The position numbers and the translations under genes are program-made. Shown in pieces: positions 1-14,899 of a DNA stretch of 64,000 nucleotides. Positions within the stretch are counted from its first letter, which is position 1. Each line of letters opens with the position of its first letter. Below the pieces are notes generated by a model. That model was given only the letters and a program-made list of their open reading frames with translations, did not search any database and was not told the DNA's origin. The stretch spans positions 9,672,001-9,736,000 of the forward strand of contig NC_084676.1 of assembly GCF_028389875.1 (NCBI RefSeq), written 5' to 3'. Source of the DNA: Rhea pennata. Its lineage: Eukaryota; Chordata; Aves; Rheiformes; Rheidae.

Positions 1-3000
1 CTTTGCAGAACAGAGGCCTCCCTGGCTGACACCGCACTGTGGGCACTGATTCATTTGTACCACAGTGAGAGGGAGAGTGCAACCTGTACTTTGCACTATC
101 TTCAATTACTGCCCGATTTCCAGTATGTATCATTGTGTAGTGGGCATTCTCCACTCTCCATCTGTATGTCATGCATGTCTGTAACTTTATGGTATTGGAA
201 GAAAATTTCTCCGTTTCATTTTTATTGCTGCCACAAGATGATTTTGCAGCTTGTGAAACACAAGCAGGAAACAACCTCCTGCTCTGAAGCCTCGTGCAAT
301 GACACACCAGTCACTGAGTTTATGCTTCTGCAATCCCTGAACTTCAGAAGAAATAAGAATATTTTATGGCCTAGCTGTCTTTATTTCATGCAATTACTTC
401 TGTGTAGCTATGACTAATGAACTCGGTGTGGTTGTGCTCTGTTGCTGTCTACTGCAGTTTCCACTGAGCAAAGGGATTAGCTTAAGCTCCAGCTCTCACT
501 TTTAAGAATTCCTTGTTACTTCTGTCTGACCAAACTGAACACTAACAGGAAGCATTGGGGTGTGTGAGAGTAAATATATTTGCAACAGAGGACACCTCAC
601 AGAGACTTAGCGGAAAATTTATAAAGCATGGCATGGAAACCTGGAAGTGCAGAACTTGCCCTCACCTGCAAATTCAGCCCAAGGGCACAAGCAAACCTGG
701 TCTGAAAAATCCCTGGTCATTTATAAGCACAGGCAAAGGACTGCTCTCACTAAAGATTCTCCGACACTGGTAAATTAAGACAAGTGAACTAATAAAAGTG
801 TAAAGCTGTTGCTGACAGGATCGTTTCTCTGAGCGAGGGCACTGATCTCATGCAAGTTAGTGCGTTGCATCTCATTCACACTTTCCCATTAACTTTCTTG
901 CCTGACTCCAGCAGGCCCGACCCAGAAGTTTCCTGCTACCCCTCAGCTGCAGCATAAAGCCACACAACTCCACACTACGTTTTAAAAATGAAGCATAGAC
1001 AAAATCCCCAGAGCTTTGCACCACAGATACATGTAGCTAACTTAACCAACTCATGCTGCCATTTCTTCAGACTCCATTAAAAGATGATAGATTCTGCAGG
1101 TGAAAAACTAGCTGAGCATATTCATCTTAAACCTGCTCTATCTCTGGCTCACTCAAAAAACTAGTTAATTGAGGAGCAAGCTAAAATGATCCCAACCCCA
1201 AGAGACCATGTATTTCTCCAGATCTGTACAAAAAAACATATAAAGGACTCAGATATCATCTTTTCTGATTAAGATGCTGGTATCACCAGGGAAAGTCAAA
1301 AGGTTAATTAATTAATTACTTTTTAGAAAGGGGAAGATGATGTGAAATGGAATATACTTTCTTAGCACATAGGCTCTGATCTTATCTAGGGAAAAGTTTG
1401 CTCCAAATATTTCAGAGCAGTAGCAGGACTACCTTCAGAAAACGATAGATATTTACACACTGGAGAAAGAAAAGCAGACTTACTCTGGTGGCAATCAGAG
1501 GGGCACAACTACAGGATGCAATTTTTCCTAGGAAAAAACAATCAAAACAATTGCTGCAGGCTCAGTACTCAGCCACTATCGAAGCTGCTTTCTGCTGCTG
1601 CTCTGGTAGCCACACCACTGCCCTTGTGCTGACAGCCACAATCCAGGGAGAGGAGGCTCAAAGAGAAACTGTGCCCCAACTACTGTCTCCACCATACCCC
1701 CTTGCTGTTGTCTTCATTAGTCCACCTTTCCAGGTGAAGGCTGTAAGTGACCCAACCAATGAGCTTGTGAGTCACACTCAGGCCTGCTGAGCTATAAAGG
1801 GGAGCCTCGGTGGTGGTATCCAACCTATGGCTTAGGTTGAGTAGAAACTAGACTTTGTGCTTCTCTGAGGCTTAGGAAGTGGCTTTCCCTACCAAACTAT
1901 GCTGAGTGTAGCACCTTCAAAACACAGCTGAGATACCCAACTATTTTAAATTAAATTACCAAACTACTGAATCCTTCCCAGGTTACTAAAAGGGAAAAAA
2001 CAAAATGAACTTGGGGCTACGTGACCTTGAGAGGTTATTCTGCCCCTGGAGGTTATTCTTTGGTGGGCTAGAACTGCAAGCCCTATGACATTCCTGATGG
2101 GAAGAGAAAAAAGATAAACAACCTCACAGGGCAAGCTGCTTTCAAACAGCTATTTCCAAAGTCATAATGACAAGACACGCTTTACATGGGCTCATCAGCC
2201 AGGTTTTCCAGGTAAAATGAGCAGTCAAGACACTGACTCTGTCTGGCAGCAGACACTTGGCAGGTACAAGATGCCACGTGGCTCAATCGTTTCATAAAGC
2301 ATGGCTATTTCTACCACCACACATACTTTGACCAAATGCATTTTTCTAGATCTCCCCCTTTCAGGCTGCCAGTTCCTGAAAAATGATCTCAGGCTGCTTT
2401 CTGTCAGGTCTCTCCCCGGTACCTCGTGCTGTAGCTTGCCTGTGGTTGCCTCGCTCTGTGTTGCTAGTGAAAGGCAGGTTTTCTAAGCCCTCTGTCCTCC
2501 TTAGCCCTGCAGGGGATCAGCAGACCCCCAAGGCAAGGAATGACCTGAAAATCCGGCAGGACTAAGCACAGAAGGCTTCATCCCTTGTTTCTGGCAATAC
2601 TGCAGAGTCTCTTGGGTGTGTGTCTCAATGCAGGCGAGATCAGACAAAGCATGAGGCAAGTCACTCCAGACCAAGCAGCTAAACCTGTGCGAACATCAGC
2701 TGTGCATGTGGGTTATCCTTCGTTCTGCTGGGTCGCACAGAATACATGAGTGCAACTGCATTTGGCCACGGACATCGCGTTGCTAGACTAAGAGGAAATG
2801 TTCACTGAAGTAAATGGTGAGAGTGGCAGTTCCTTTTTATGTTTCTGACATGGAAATAGGAAAAAAATGAGAACAGGAATATATTAAGAGACAGATGCGT
2901 GTATTAAAGAGTTTAGACAATATCTAATGTTTTTAACAAAGCTGAAAACTATGAGCTAAAACAGAGGGGATAACGCAGAGAGTAGAGAGCGATAACCACG

Positions 3001-3569
3001 GAGTCACAGTCCTGCAGCACAGAAGAGCCGCTGTGCCAACAGCCCTGTAAGGAGGCAGGGGTCAGAAGCCACAGCTGTGTAGCATCTTCAAAAATATTAT
3101 AAAGAGAAGAGAGGGGGATTTGGGAGCTGTGGTTATATATTAAAAGACAGGAAATGGTCTGAACTTACAAACTCAGCAGCAACAGTTGAGGAAAAATCTG
3201 TAGATCAATGATGAGTATATTAGGAAAAAAAGAAATATTAGAAGCTATGCTGATCTGCTGGAAAATGGTAGAATTGTTGGCCATTATTCGGAAAAAAGCC
3301 AGACACAGCCAGAAAACACTTCTGTTCTATTTTTGGGAGACATATTATGTGGTGATGAACTCTTCCATTCCAGCAGAGATTAAACAAAATGTTAAACAGC
3401 AGCTACTAATGCTAAACACTTCAAAATTAGCAAACCCAGAAAACTGCATCTTGTTCTTTAAAAAGGTTTTGAGAGCTGTGTGAAAAACTTTACATATGGC
3501 TGGTCTTGATTTTCAGTAAACTTGGACTATCAGACTGAGAGAAAAAATGTACCAATATTGTGAAAGAAC
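1..3569. other. Non-coding, nothing recognised
   Basis: Open frames are short and on both strands. I found no known protein family, RNA gene or young repeat. Part of 3200-3569 may be the diverged upstream end of the CR1 remnant that follows. Confidence 0.6.
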
Positions 3570-4295
3570 AAAGTGGATAATCTAGGTAATTATAAGCCTA
3601 TCAGTCAGAGTCTGATCTCCAGCACAATAAAAATATGCCTTGTAAAGAATATAATTCATCAAGAATTAAAAGATGGGAAACAGAATTTGACAAATCAGAG
3701 TGGATTAGAGGAGAATAAATCCTGCCATCCAGATATTTTGGTAATAAAATTAAGTTTGATCAACAGCAGCTGTAATAAGCTGCTGTGATATGCTCTGATT
3801 CCAGAAAAGCGTTTGACTTGATATTACATGAGGATTTGAAAACTGGAAATGCTTAGGAAAAAATCCATGAGACACAAAAGAACTGGAAGATAGGTATTTA
3901 CTGTAGGAAGCTCATGGATAATAATTTCCTTTGTTTCTTCTGGAAGAGGCTGAGGAACGACTTGAGTATGTGCTGCAAGTACCTGATCAAGAAACCGGAC
4001 CCTGGTGAGAGGAGACTGGTCAGGTGGCAGAGGGCTATCCAGGGGCTGAACATTGCCACCAGGGAACTTCAGACAAGCAGGAAGATGCACATATTTGACT
4101 TGTACCGATTAATCACTGGAACAACATAGAGATTCATAGATTTTCTGTCATGATCCTGAATTCAAGATTCCTTTTTTTTTTTTTTTTTTTTTTTTGGTAA
4201 CTAAAATACTTTTTTAAATAGGAATTAATCTATAATCCCTGTGATTGTTAGAGAAGATGATTCCTTCTCATCTTAAAATCTATGATGCAACAGGG
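3570..4295 (+). repeat. Ancient CR1-type LINE remnant, sense orientation
   Basis: Around 3573-3620 a frame reads NYKPIS, matching the conserved start of LINE reverse transcriptase. Near 3800, after frameshifts, another frame reads RKAFDLILHEDL, matching the DFSKAFDTVSH motif. The 3' part resembles the non-coding tail of old sauropsid CR1s: AATCACTGGAACAACA, a TCAAGATT segment, GGAATTAAT, and finally CTTAAAATCTATGA near 4270-4285. Stops and frameshifts make it dead. A T24 tract lies inside the tail. The 5' limit is uncertain; sequence from about 3200 may also belong. Confidence 0.65.
4172..4195. repeat. T24 homopolymer tract within the CR1 tail
   Basis: An uninterrupted run of 24 T interrupts the old CR1 3' region. 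It appears to be an expansion of a short T-rich stretch normally found there, because recognisable CR1 sequence lies on both sides. Confidence 0.95.
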
Positions 4296-7200
4296 AAAAA
4301 CATTAGTAGCTTGTCATAGTCAGGCAGCACAGCATGGCCAAACTAACTCCTGATGGGAGGCAAATCTCTGCAGGTAATGTCAAGGCAAAATTCATGAACT
4401 GGGCTGACGAAGGAAGAACAGAAATGGCAACCTGCCTGGGACAGTCTGGCTAATGGAGGGGAAAGCTATGCCTGAAAAGATGAATCTGCGATGCAGAGGC
4501 ATCAGTGGATCAGGAGCATCCAAGAATGTGAAGATTGAGTAATGCATCCAGACTGATGTGAGTGGCATTTATCCAGTAGTTATTTGCTGCCTCTGGTCAC
4601 TGCTTGCAGTCCTTCATTCTGTAAACACAGCAAATCATTCAGTGGAAGGAAGATTCAGTAAAAACCTGTGAACTCAGTTAACTGATTGAGAGATATTTTT
4701 GTTCCTTTCACTTATGAAGCACAGAAATCTCACAACCTGAGATTGCAAGAGAATGCAACAGAAACATCTGATTTTCAGATAATAGAATTGTGAAAGATGA
4801 TTCTTAAAATAGCATAAGAAAAGAAAGTCATATGTAAAATATGCACTTGTGCTTGAGGAACAGAACTTTTCTTTCACCCATTTTGTAAGAGGAGGGAAAA
4901 GAGTTACTCTTTTGTACCCTATGAGATTTCAAGCTCTTTCAGATGAGATTTATTCACTCTAGAGAGCTGTTTCGAGCTTTTGTTCAAGATTTTGTGCAAT
5001 CAACGGGGAACCAAGTGCCACTTCAGAGCCTTGTGTTATGATAATTGCTTCGATAAAGAGAGGCAAAGAAAAAGATCTGCATTTTCCTAAACACTCCCAA
5101 CTGCCTGAAAGCACTTGCTTCCCAAACTAATCCCATACTTACCCCAAATACTCGATGACTTTCTGGTGGCATTTAGTAAGAGCTAGAGCTGCAACAGCCT
5201 CTCCAATTATAGCATGACCTGTTGCTAATTATTGTTTGACTAACCCACTGCAGTTGTATTATTGTACTAAATAAATAATATCCATTCTGCTCTTGCAGTG
5301 TTTACAGAACTAATTTCCCATTCAGCCTTGAGTCAATGCTGTAAACAGTCTCCCATTAAAACCAACTGCCTGCTGTCCAGCCAGCACTGCTCAGTTCAGT
5401 CCCCGCAGGGTGTGGGAGCACTGTGGTACACATTAATAGCAAATGATGTATATAAGTGCTGAGCAAATGTGACAGTGACTGCCTCAGCCAACAAATTGAA
5501 AACTCAGCTGAGATCCTCGGGAGCTGAAAGTACAAACTGCCGTGGCTGCAGCTAGAGATCTTGAGCACTTCAGAGGCCTGTCAAACAGGCTGGGAATTTT
5601 CCAAGTATGATTTTTTTTCAAGGCAATACACTAATATTGTCAGACTCCAGATGTTCTACCCCAGTGTATGCATTTTGGACAGACTGTTGGCCAAATCAGA
5701 CTAGCAGTCCAGCCCAGCATGCTTTCCAAGCAGTGTCCCCTATGACCTGCTGGGCTCCAGGAGTACAGGGTTTCCAGACTGTCTCCAGGGGAGTTGGGAA
5801 GCTCCAGCTCATTTCCAGCCTCTCTGAAGCTCCTGCCAGTAGGAAGCCATAAAAACCTGGCTCTCAGATTGCCCAGTTCTCCACTTGGCCATGACCTCTC
5901 CAGAGGTCCACCTCTGTGTGGCCATAGCAGGGACTGCCACATTCAATTTCATTTGAAATTTTCAAAAAGAAAATTTAAAAATTCATTATTACTTCTGCTC
6001 ATGAGAAAATTTGAAATTTCCACTCCCAAGTACAAATTATCTCTGACCTTCCAATGGCTGCAACCATCTTGGGATTAGCACAGTCACAGGTGTGTAATAA
6101 CTTCTTCTGTTGCCTCTCCTCTTAGGAGAGTATATATTGCAAGAGGATCATAACCAAACAAACTGTACTTTGTCTTTAAAATAGTTGTGAGATTTCAGTC
6201 TTGTTTTTCCCGAACAATCTGTTTAAAACCACAACAGGGTAAATACTACAAAAACATTCCACAAATGTGCATTCATCTATTTAAACTAATGTTTCTTGGC
6301 TCTCTGTGCTCTGTTTTAGTGCTTACTTTTGGTGACTATTCTAACAAATATATTAACTGGCAAGAAAGCTCATGGGAACAGAGTTTTAGCTAAATATTGT
6401 ACACTATTAATTATATGAGCAAGTTCTGAATTATCAAGGCAAGGATTGACAGTGAGCACCAGATTTAGGCACTAGAACAACCCAACAAGTCAAAGGCATA
6501 AACAAGGTGCAACTTCTATGTCAAGCGAAGCTTAGTAAAGATAGCTGGAATATTAGCCACCCCAAAATTGGAATGATTGATCTACAGATTGAAAAGGAAA
6601 GTGCTCTGCATCTTACCTATAAGGTTTATCAAATTCATATGTCTTCATCTTAAACTGAAATTTCTTAGTCTAAAATCTAAAACTCTTCAGTATAAATATA
6701 TGTATTTAATCAGATACACTCCATAGCTTTTGGGAGAGAGGTCTTCCTTACTCTTGAACTAAACTGCAATCTTGGTACATTCCTCCTGAGCTAAATGAGT
6801 TTGGAGGTTGCAACATGATCAACTTCAGCAAGATGCTGATGGGATAATCTGTGATACTGGGAAGAGGATTTGGGATCAGGGCATAAGTAGCATTAACAAA
6901 GCTCTTTATTTTGAAATTCTGTGATTTTAAACCAGACAAAAAGATAAACCAGCTTAAGAATAGACTGCATATTTGTCTATCAGAAATATGATATAAAGAA
7001 TACACTTCAGGGTTCTCTTTGAGCCAGAAGTCTGATGTGGGGAAAGAGACTCTGCTGGTCATGGAGGGTTTTTCTTTTTCTTGTTTTCACGCTGTCTTTT
7101 GTCAGCTTTTACTAATAATCCCCTATTTTTGCCTAAGTGTTTGAGCTTAATTCTTTTGTGGTATCAGTACTTGTTATGCCAAACCCTCATTGTATTTAAT

Positions 7201-7705
7201 ATGCATCAGAAGGGGTCTAAGTGTGAACTCTGAACAGTTGCAGGGAATATGAATTGTGCCATAGGAACAGAAAAACAAAAGTTGACAAGTTTCCCTTAAG
7301 AAGATGCCGAGGGAGGTTCACACCTTGCTCAGAACATCTGTAGGATGCTGCAGCTTCTCTCATTTCTTCTTGTTTCTAGGCACATACAAGGCAGTACAGT
7401 AAGTACAGCAATGTAGAGGACAGCTCAGTATAGAGCTGCAAATTGTGTAGCTATTTATAATAACACAAAAGTGGCTTTAAGGTTGCTATTGTGATTTCTT
7501 GTCATTTTATTCTCTCTTTATGGAGTATAGGGATACACAGTGGTACAGAAAGAGTAGCTGTAGCCCACAGACATAGTTTAGTTTTTTCAGATGGCTTTTA
7601 AAAACTTCTATGTGGGTATTTGCAAAAGAGTTTTCAATATTTTCTTCATTGTTAATGAAACAAACAACTTCCATTCATATTTAAACAGTCCATCATGAAT
7701 AAACC

Positions 7706-7731
7706 AAAAAAAAAAAAAAAAAAAAAAAAAA
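7706..7731. repeat. A26 homopolymer tract
   Basis: Twenty-six consecutive A follow GAATAAACC. The nearby AATAAA could suggest a retroposed 3' end, but its distance to the tract is too short for a normal polyadenylation site and no source transcript is recognisable upstream. Confidence 0.95.
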
Positions 7732-9504
7732 CCCTTACTTATTCTAAGAAGAAGCTGCAGGGTACTACATTAACCAAAACTAAATGTTGTGAAACAAATT
7801 CCAGATGTGTCTGCCAGACTCCTTCCATTTGAAACTGCAGAAGTGTTTAAGGGTTTACAATACAGCCTGGATACAGAGAAAGCAATTTCACTGTTGTTGA
7901 AGTAAAGACACATAATAGCTTGAGAGGCATTTCTATTCATGGTCCCTAGACGTGTTTTCCAGAGCTGGAAAAAAAAGTTGTTGAAGGCTTCATTCACATG
8001 ATGCTAGTGGGAAAGGCTAAAGGAAGACCAGAACGCTTCTTCTGCCAGGACTTCTTTAGTCTAAGGGTGGGAGTGGAATTGGGACACTACATGAAAAGCC
8101 GTAAGGAAAGAGTAAAAATTGAGAGATTGTTTGCGAACCCTCCTTATGAATAAAAATGTTTACAGATGCCTGGCCAAGAACTACTGTTGGCAAAAGGGGG
8201 CTAAATCACCAAATGGGAAATTCTTTTAGAAGATATTCTCCTCCCTCTGTCACCTGCTGTGACAAGTATAGGCATATCACAACATATCTGTCTTGTGGGT
8301 CATCCATGCATTTTGGAATGTAATTTATTCATTCTGTGCCTGTTTCCCCTTCCCTCTTTTTTATTTATTGGAGTTGAAACTTGTTAGGGGTGGGACAGGG
8401 CTTAATACAGTTTTGTCATCTTTGAGACTCCAGAAACCAGCCAGGTGAGAAATAGGCAGACAGCTGTCTGTACGAATCCATTGGGACACAAGAAGAGCTC
8501 TTTGGGCAACCTGTGAGTCCTCCTCAAAAGGGCCTCTGGGACCTTAAGCTTTGAGTTCCCGTAGCTGCTACTGCTCCTGAATCACGCTATGCTCCTTGTG
8601 TAGGGCAGGACTGAAGGCTCTGATTTTGGCCTCTGGGCCTCTGCCATGGGGAGGATTATGAGCAGGACTTACACAGACAAGGCCATAGGGCACCTGCACT
8701 AGCCAGCTGGGCACACTACTCTGGGGTCAGAGAAGTCAGTTCTTGCAGGGTGAAATCTAGTGCTAATCTTGGATCAGAAGTGGTCCAAGAGCAGGTGAAA
8801 ATCCTCCCCCTTCCTTGTCCTGATCTGAAACTTCACCATAATTGACCCATTTGTGCTCCCTCTGATGTCTTGTTATAGCCTGCGAGGACTGGCGTAGGAG
8901 GTACAAGTCATGAAAGCTGCTGCTGAACATGAGATGACGCACAGTCTGCATCGCAATGTCCTCAGCACAATGGCCTGAATTCCTGGAGCCTGCGGAGGTT
9001 CAGCTCAGGGGTGAGAGATGTTGGCAGACTGATGTAGCTGCTCCCAGAATATATCTGCCTGCACACTCCAGAAATGCCAGGATGAGACCTTTTATGCTCA
9101 GTACGAAAGCTTTTTGCTTTGTCATTTGGAAAAGAATGACTTTTTTTGAGGCATCTCCTGTTATCCTGGAGATGGCACATTCCTGTGGTTGTGGGGGCTT
9201 GCTGTAGATGGGCATCTGGGGAACACCACCTACTTTCTGAAAGTGAAAGGACTGATAGCACAGTTGATTTAACCTTCAGTCAGCTTAAATACAGAGACCT
9301 TAAACAAGCTTTATTATAAAGTGAATTTTTAAAACTTATTTCTTTGTTTTGTGTATTGTACAAGATGGGAAAGTTATAAAGGAATCTGCCTGCAAGGAAC
9401 AGGAGTGCTGTTTTATAACAAAAAGCCTTGCAAGCATCTGTATGGGTTGCCCTGGGTGCATACTGAGCTATGGAAACTGGAACTGAACTATGGAAAACCT
9501 GGAC

Positions 9505-9612
9505 ACACAAAGTCCTTGTCAGGGTTAGAGAAGGAAGTCAGTAGTAAAGCTGGGATAAGAAATCAAGATTTCCCCTCCCTGAATCTGCACATCTGCACTA
9601 CCAAGAGTTAAT
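9505..9612 (-). repeat. Probable MIR-type CORE-SINE fragment
   Basis: The stretch AGGAAGTCAGTAGTAAAGCT and the following GGGATAAGAAATCAAG resemble the end of a reversed MIR-type SINE (aagtcagtggcagagctggg...). The match is diverged and was judged by eye. Confidence 0.45.
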
Positions 9613-12600
9613 GTCCTGTCCTCTCATGAGGATGAAACATGACTCCAGATTTTGGAGCTCCTTTAAGTTGCCTGCTATGCCTTAGTCTGTTATGGTGACT
9701 CTGTAATCATCAATGGAGAATTGAATGCCATGGTTGCAGAACAGTTTTATTAACACCTTCCAGATAACCGAGCTCAACATGTGGCTCCTGAGTGGTTCAG
9801 ATATGGTTCCTAAATCTAGGCTATGCCATGTGAATGGCAGTAGAGCTGTGCTGATGGGAGGCTGCCAGCTAATTTGGTTTGTGACTGGGGTTACTGAGGC
9901 CAGCATTGCTCTGGGAGCCAGCAGAAACAACTCTTCCAAAAGGGGAGAAATGGGACTTCAGGGGAGCCTCTGTCATTGCCTCATGCAAGCCATGGCAGGA
10001 CTCTCCTTCTGTGTGACTCCTGCGGCTCTGGCTGTACACAGACGGGGGGCATGCAGTTCCTCCATCAAGTGAACTGGCCATTCTTCTTCTACAAACACTG
10101 CAGAGGAGGCTCCCTGGTGAGGCTCACATGCCCAGAGCTTCGCAGCCACTGACCTGTCTGGAAGAAACTTAAAACTAGTAAGTAGGTTTTGTCCCCTAAA
10201 ATGATAAACTCAGAACGTTCCACATGGGTATGTCTCTTGACCTCAGGTTACCTTTTATCCTGCAATGCAGAGGTGCAGCAGTAAATCTCTGTCTTAAATT
10301 GCCACCCAGTGTTAGAGCATGGGATACCAGAATAAACTACCAAAGCCCTCTCGCACTGCACAAATGGAATTTATAATTCTTGGTTTATTGTCTGATTCTG
10401 ATACAACTCATGCCTTCCAGGCAAACAGTGGTCATAACTCATCCTGGTGTATCAAGCAAGGTCTTTTCAAGTTCAACACCATCTGACCACATGACTATAA
10501 ACAAACTGAATACCAGCACAGCTTTTGATGGCTATAACTGTTAAAATGTTTATTCATTGTGTGAGCAAATAAGCGTGTGCTTTGGAAGGGTTATGAATAC
10601 TAACACTTGTCTAACTTTGAGAAGCTTTTGTAAGACTTTGTAAACCTCTCTTATTAAATATAATGCAATTTCTATCTCCTGGACAGCAAAAATTTGTTTG
10701 GGGAAAGGATTGCTATATAGTAATTATATGGCAGGCTTTTAACTAAGATTTATTTCCTGTTTATACAAAAGTAAATCACTAGTAAGTCCATGCTAATAGA
10801 TGTTGGTTTTATCCAAAACCAAGAAGGGAGAAAAGTATCAGCCTCCTCTGATTCCTTGTGCTCTTTGGTCCCTATTGGAGGACAGGAAACACCAACCTTC
10901 TCAGAAGGGTTGAATGAGAGTCAAGAAACATGTATCCTCTATGGACAGTCTGCCAAGTACAGGGGGAGATGGCAGTCCTCCAATAAACATGCTCTTGCAT
11001 GTCTCTCAGCCTTATTACCAAACACCTCCCCTTCAAAAACTACCATCTCTTCCTTAACATATTCCTGATGCTACAAACTCAAAAAAAGAGAAGGTCACGT
11101 AAGGCCCATCATGTGTTCATGGCACAAGTTATCATCTCTCAATGGGAAACAGATAAAATCGCCATCTGTATAAATGACTTCTAAGCCAAGAAAGCCTTTA
11201 TGGTCACTTGAAACTAACAATTTGTCATTTTGTCTTTTTCCCTCCCTGTTTCTCATTTCCAGGAAAACTCTTCAGGATGAGAACTGTAATTTTCTCCAGA
11301 TGGAGCCAAGGAAAGTCATTTTTGAGCTGGAATTTCTTCACATACCTCTTCATGTGCACCTGAGCATGGCATGAGCTGTTTGCTCTCAGCAAAACTTTCA
11401 GATCTCTCCATGTACATATATTTATAATCATATACCCTTCTGCTTAGTAAAGCAGATTAACTAATGGATTTTATGCTAAAATCTACCAGTTCCGGCAATA
11501 CCACACTTTCTCAGCGGCTCGTAACTTGCCTTTTCAAGAAATGATTCATTTGGGAAAAAAATATACCTTAACTATGAAACTGATTCTCCTACTTACATCA
11601 ATTAATTCTATTTCCTTCATTAGAATTAGGATGATTTCTACCTGCCCAAGAGATCCAGCTGACAGTGACACAATCTCCCTGCAAATACCTTAGAAATTAA
11701 TTCTAGTTCAGAGATCTTTGAGTGCTGGTACTAATTTATTGATTTTTTAAACATAACTGTGGTTGTTAATATCATGTATTCATCACAAAAGTTTATATGA
11801 ATACAAAGCACTCTATATTCACTTTACCATCAATACTCCTTGTTTTTCATTTAATGGTTGCTCAGGTTGTGTTGTGTCTATTCTTCATGTTCTGGAGCAT
11901 AGAAGGCATAAAAACAGAAGAATCTATGAGTACTAACAAGCCATTATGGCTCAGGTGTTTCTGTGATAAACAGCTGGATAGGAACTAAGCTGGTTGCCTT
12001 AAACTTTTCATGAAAATAAACACTAAGCAGTAAAGGCATGCAGACAATGTAGATTGGATGCATAAATACTGCTCTTTCCCAAATGATTTTTTCAGATGCA
12101 AAATCAGTTCATACTAGTGCATGAAACTTCCAGATTTTTGGGACATGCTCGTGAATAAAACAGCACACTTAGTAATAGCATACTGAATTAGATGCTTCAT
12201 TATGTTTGCAAAATTGTTTTTCTTCAACTTCCAGGACAAAGAAAGATGCTCTGAAGACAGGAATGTTGTTTTCAGCTGCTTTAGGGATGTCTCTTGATTG
12301 CCGCTGGTATGTTGGAGCATTTGGCCTCTCAGAGGAAGAGCTGCCTCCCCAGCCCACATAGTGCAGCAACCTGAACCTTCTCATAGGTCACTGTGCAGTG
12401 AAGCTGCCTTCAAACAACCACATCATTCTCTTCTACCTCAGGAAGCTGCCACAGACTCAGTGTGACTCAAAACTATTGTGATAAAAGATAAATAACAATA
12501 AAAAAGGCTGAAGAGCATATGGTCTACATAGGACGCTGGGAAGGGACACTCTCTGAAGTTTGCTAGTAAGTTTAAATGTGACTTTTTTTTTAACTGATTG

Positions 12601-14881
12601 AATCTCCTGTAATAAAGTTTCCTGCACACTTCCCTGAGATTTTTTCCAACATGACTACGGATGCCAGAAAGCATTTTGTAGAAATTTTTGCAACTTATTA
12701 TGATGAGTCATTAAAGTTATTACATCACTTGCGGTGCAGCTTTAATTAATTACTTCAGTGACCTTTACCTGGGGACCACACAAGACACACATCACAAGAT
12801 CTGTGAAGCATTCATACAAAGATAAGTTATCCAGCAATCTACAGGCTTGCAATACGGATACGTTAGGGCTGCAGACCAAAGGTTTCCAAAGGCTCAATGG
12901 TCTGAGCTTTAGTATTCTGGGGCTTCTTTTTTAAAAATCCTTTTATATCTTCTCATGCATTTCTCTCAGCTACTCAGATTACAGGAACACAACCTATTGA
13001 TCTGGTGGAGGTTTAGGAACATCAGTCTGGGAACAACGAAATTCTCAGAAAGTCCCACTTGGACTTTGTTACAGAGATCAGAATAAAGATAAGTCTCTAG
13101 CCCAGACAATCCTGTTAAATAGAGACCAGTGATAAGGGAACAGCTAATCAAAATGTGTATCTTTTTGCATATCTATAACGAAGGTAATATTCTTTTGAAA
13201 TGCTTTTAGTCAGCTGTAAGTGATAAGAGCTAAACTTAACTATTAATTTATAGTTCAGAGCTCTCTTTAAGACTTGCTAAACAGCCATGAGCCAGCTGGT
13301 TAGGACTATAGGCACCGAGGGGGAAGGAGGCTGGGGCAGAGACCTCATAGACATCTCTCACACAGCTGGGAGGATAAACCAGAGTTGCTTGACTCCAAAT
13401 GGCGTATTTCATTCAGAGAAGCAGCTCCTTGTTCGCTGGGGAGTAAGGACTTCTCCTTCTTCAGGTCTAGTTGCAAATCTAAAAAGAGCAAAAAGTCGGG
13501 GGCAGAGGTGAAGAATACCCCAGCTACAGACTGAAGCACTGTAAGCTGTGCTCCAGGTGATGCTTTCACAGCTGTTTTATTTCTACATAGCTTTGGGTCC
13601 AACAAAGAGCTTTTGAGCTGATGCTCATCTCCATACATCAGAGACAGCCAGCGATGCTTTGATGAATTACAAGCACTGTCTCATCGTTCATTGAAAGCAG
13701 CACTGGGGCTGCCCCCAGCCGCCAGCCTGCCTGCCCGTGTGATACCGCCTGGCTGCTGCCAGCTCTCTGCAGAGCACAGCAGCGATGGGTGAGGGAGGTT
13801 AGGCTGAAAGCTGAGCAGGGGAGGGCCCTCCGAGCCTTTCAGCTGCCCAGCGCTGGTTAAAGGCTTTTCAGCAACATAGACTTCTTCTTTCCCATCCTGT
13901 TCCTGTTTTTGGAAAGCTCGGGGAAGTTGCTCCCTCAAGCACAACTCAATGCCTGCAAAGACCTGTGAATTGTTTGCTCTGCTGTGCAGAGGCTCAGAAG
14001 AAAATGTCAGCGAGATCTCTTTGTGATGAGGCCCCTTTTCAGTGAGGTCAGATTTTGCTGCCTGTCCTCACAGCAGAGAGTACTTTCTTCCTGAAGCAGT
14101 GACATTCAAGAATCTATTTAAAGAAGGAGATAGTGGTCAGCATATAAGACACCGCTTTCTTTGCACTGTCAGTCTGCTGTCTTGCTTCCATCTCTCTCCT
14201 TGCCTCATCTAGGCCCTCTATGCTTCAACTTATCCCATCCCTATTATTACACACCTTCCTTTAATAAAAGTAACAGACCAGGTATTTAATTTTCTATTTG
14301 CATGGCAGTGAATTACATTAGGTCCTGCCATGTCTGATCCAGAATGAAGTTTCAGCCCACTTAGTACAAGACGTCTGTCCAATGCAGAAAAGACACTATC
14401 AGCTCTGAATGCTGATTGAGAATAGCTTGGCTTTTGTTACGCTAGTTACCTCTGAAATGTTGTCACTCGAGAAGATTATGTGCAGCAATCAGACGTTTTC
14501 CTGCCTGCTTTTTATCACAGCTCATCAGAAATTGGAATACAGTTGGGGAGAGGGTAGAGGAAAGACAGTCTGACATGTGATAAGAGAACTAATCCATCCT
14601 CGGAAGAGGAACTGATTTTGCACTTTTTTGCTACTTATTTTACAGTAAATAAATAATTAAGGAAGATTGCTGAAAATGTGTCCATTCAGGCAACAGCTGA
14701 ATTTCCTGCTAATTGCTTTGGGATATTGAGAGAGGAGGGAAACTGTTGGGACATTATAATAAGAGTAAATGGCATGATTGGTGACTACCCAAAATCTTGA
14801 ATATGCACATACATCACTAATGATAGAAAACAGAGGTGTATTCACACAAAAGCCTACTGTTTAGTGAACAGTGGTGAACTT

Positions 14882-14899
14882 AAAAAAAAAAAAAAAAAA
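14882..14899. repeat. A18 homopolymer tract
   Basis: Eighteen consecutive A in otherwise unremarkable AT-rich DNA. Confidence 0.95.

Noticed and set aside
7690..7731. Processed pseudogene tail (AATAAA followed by A26)
   Set aside because: The hexamer is only two bases from the A run, and nothing upstream resembles a transcript.
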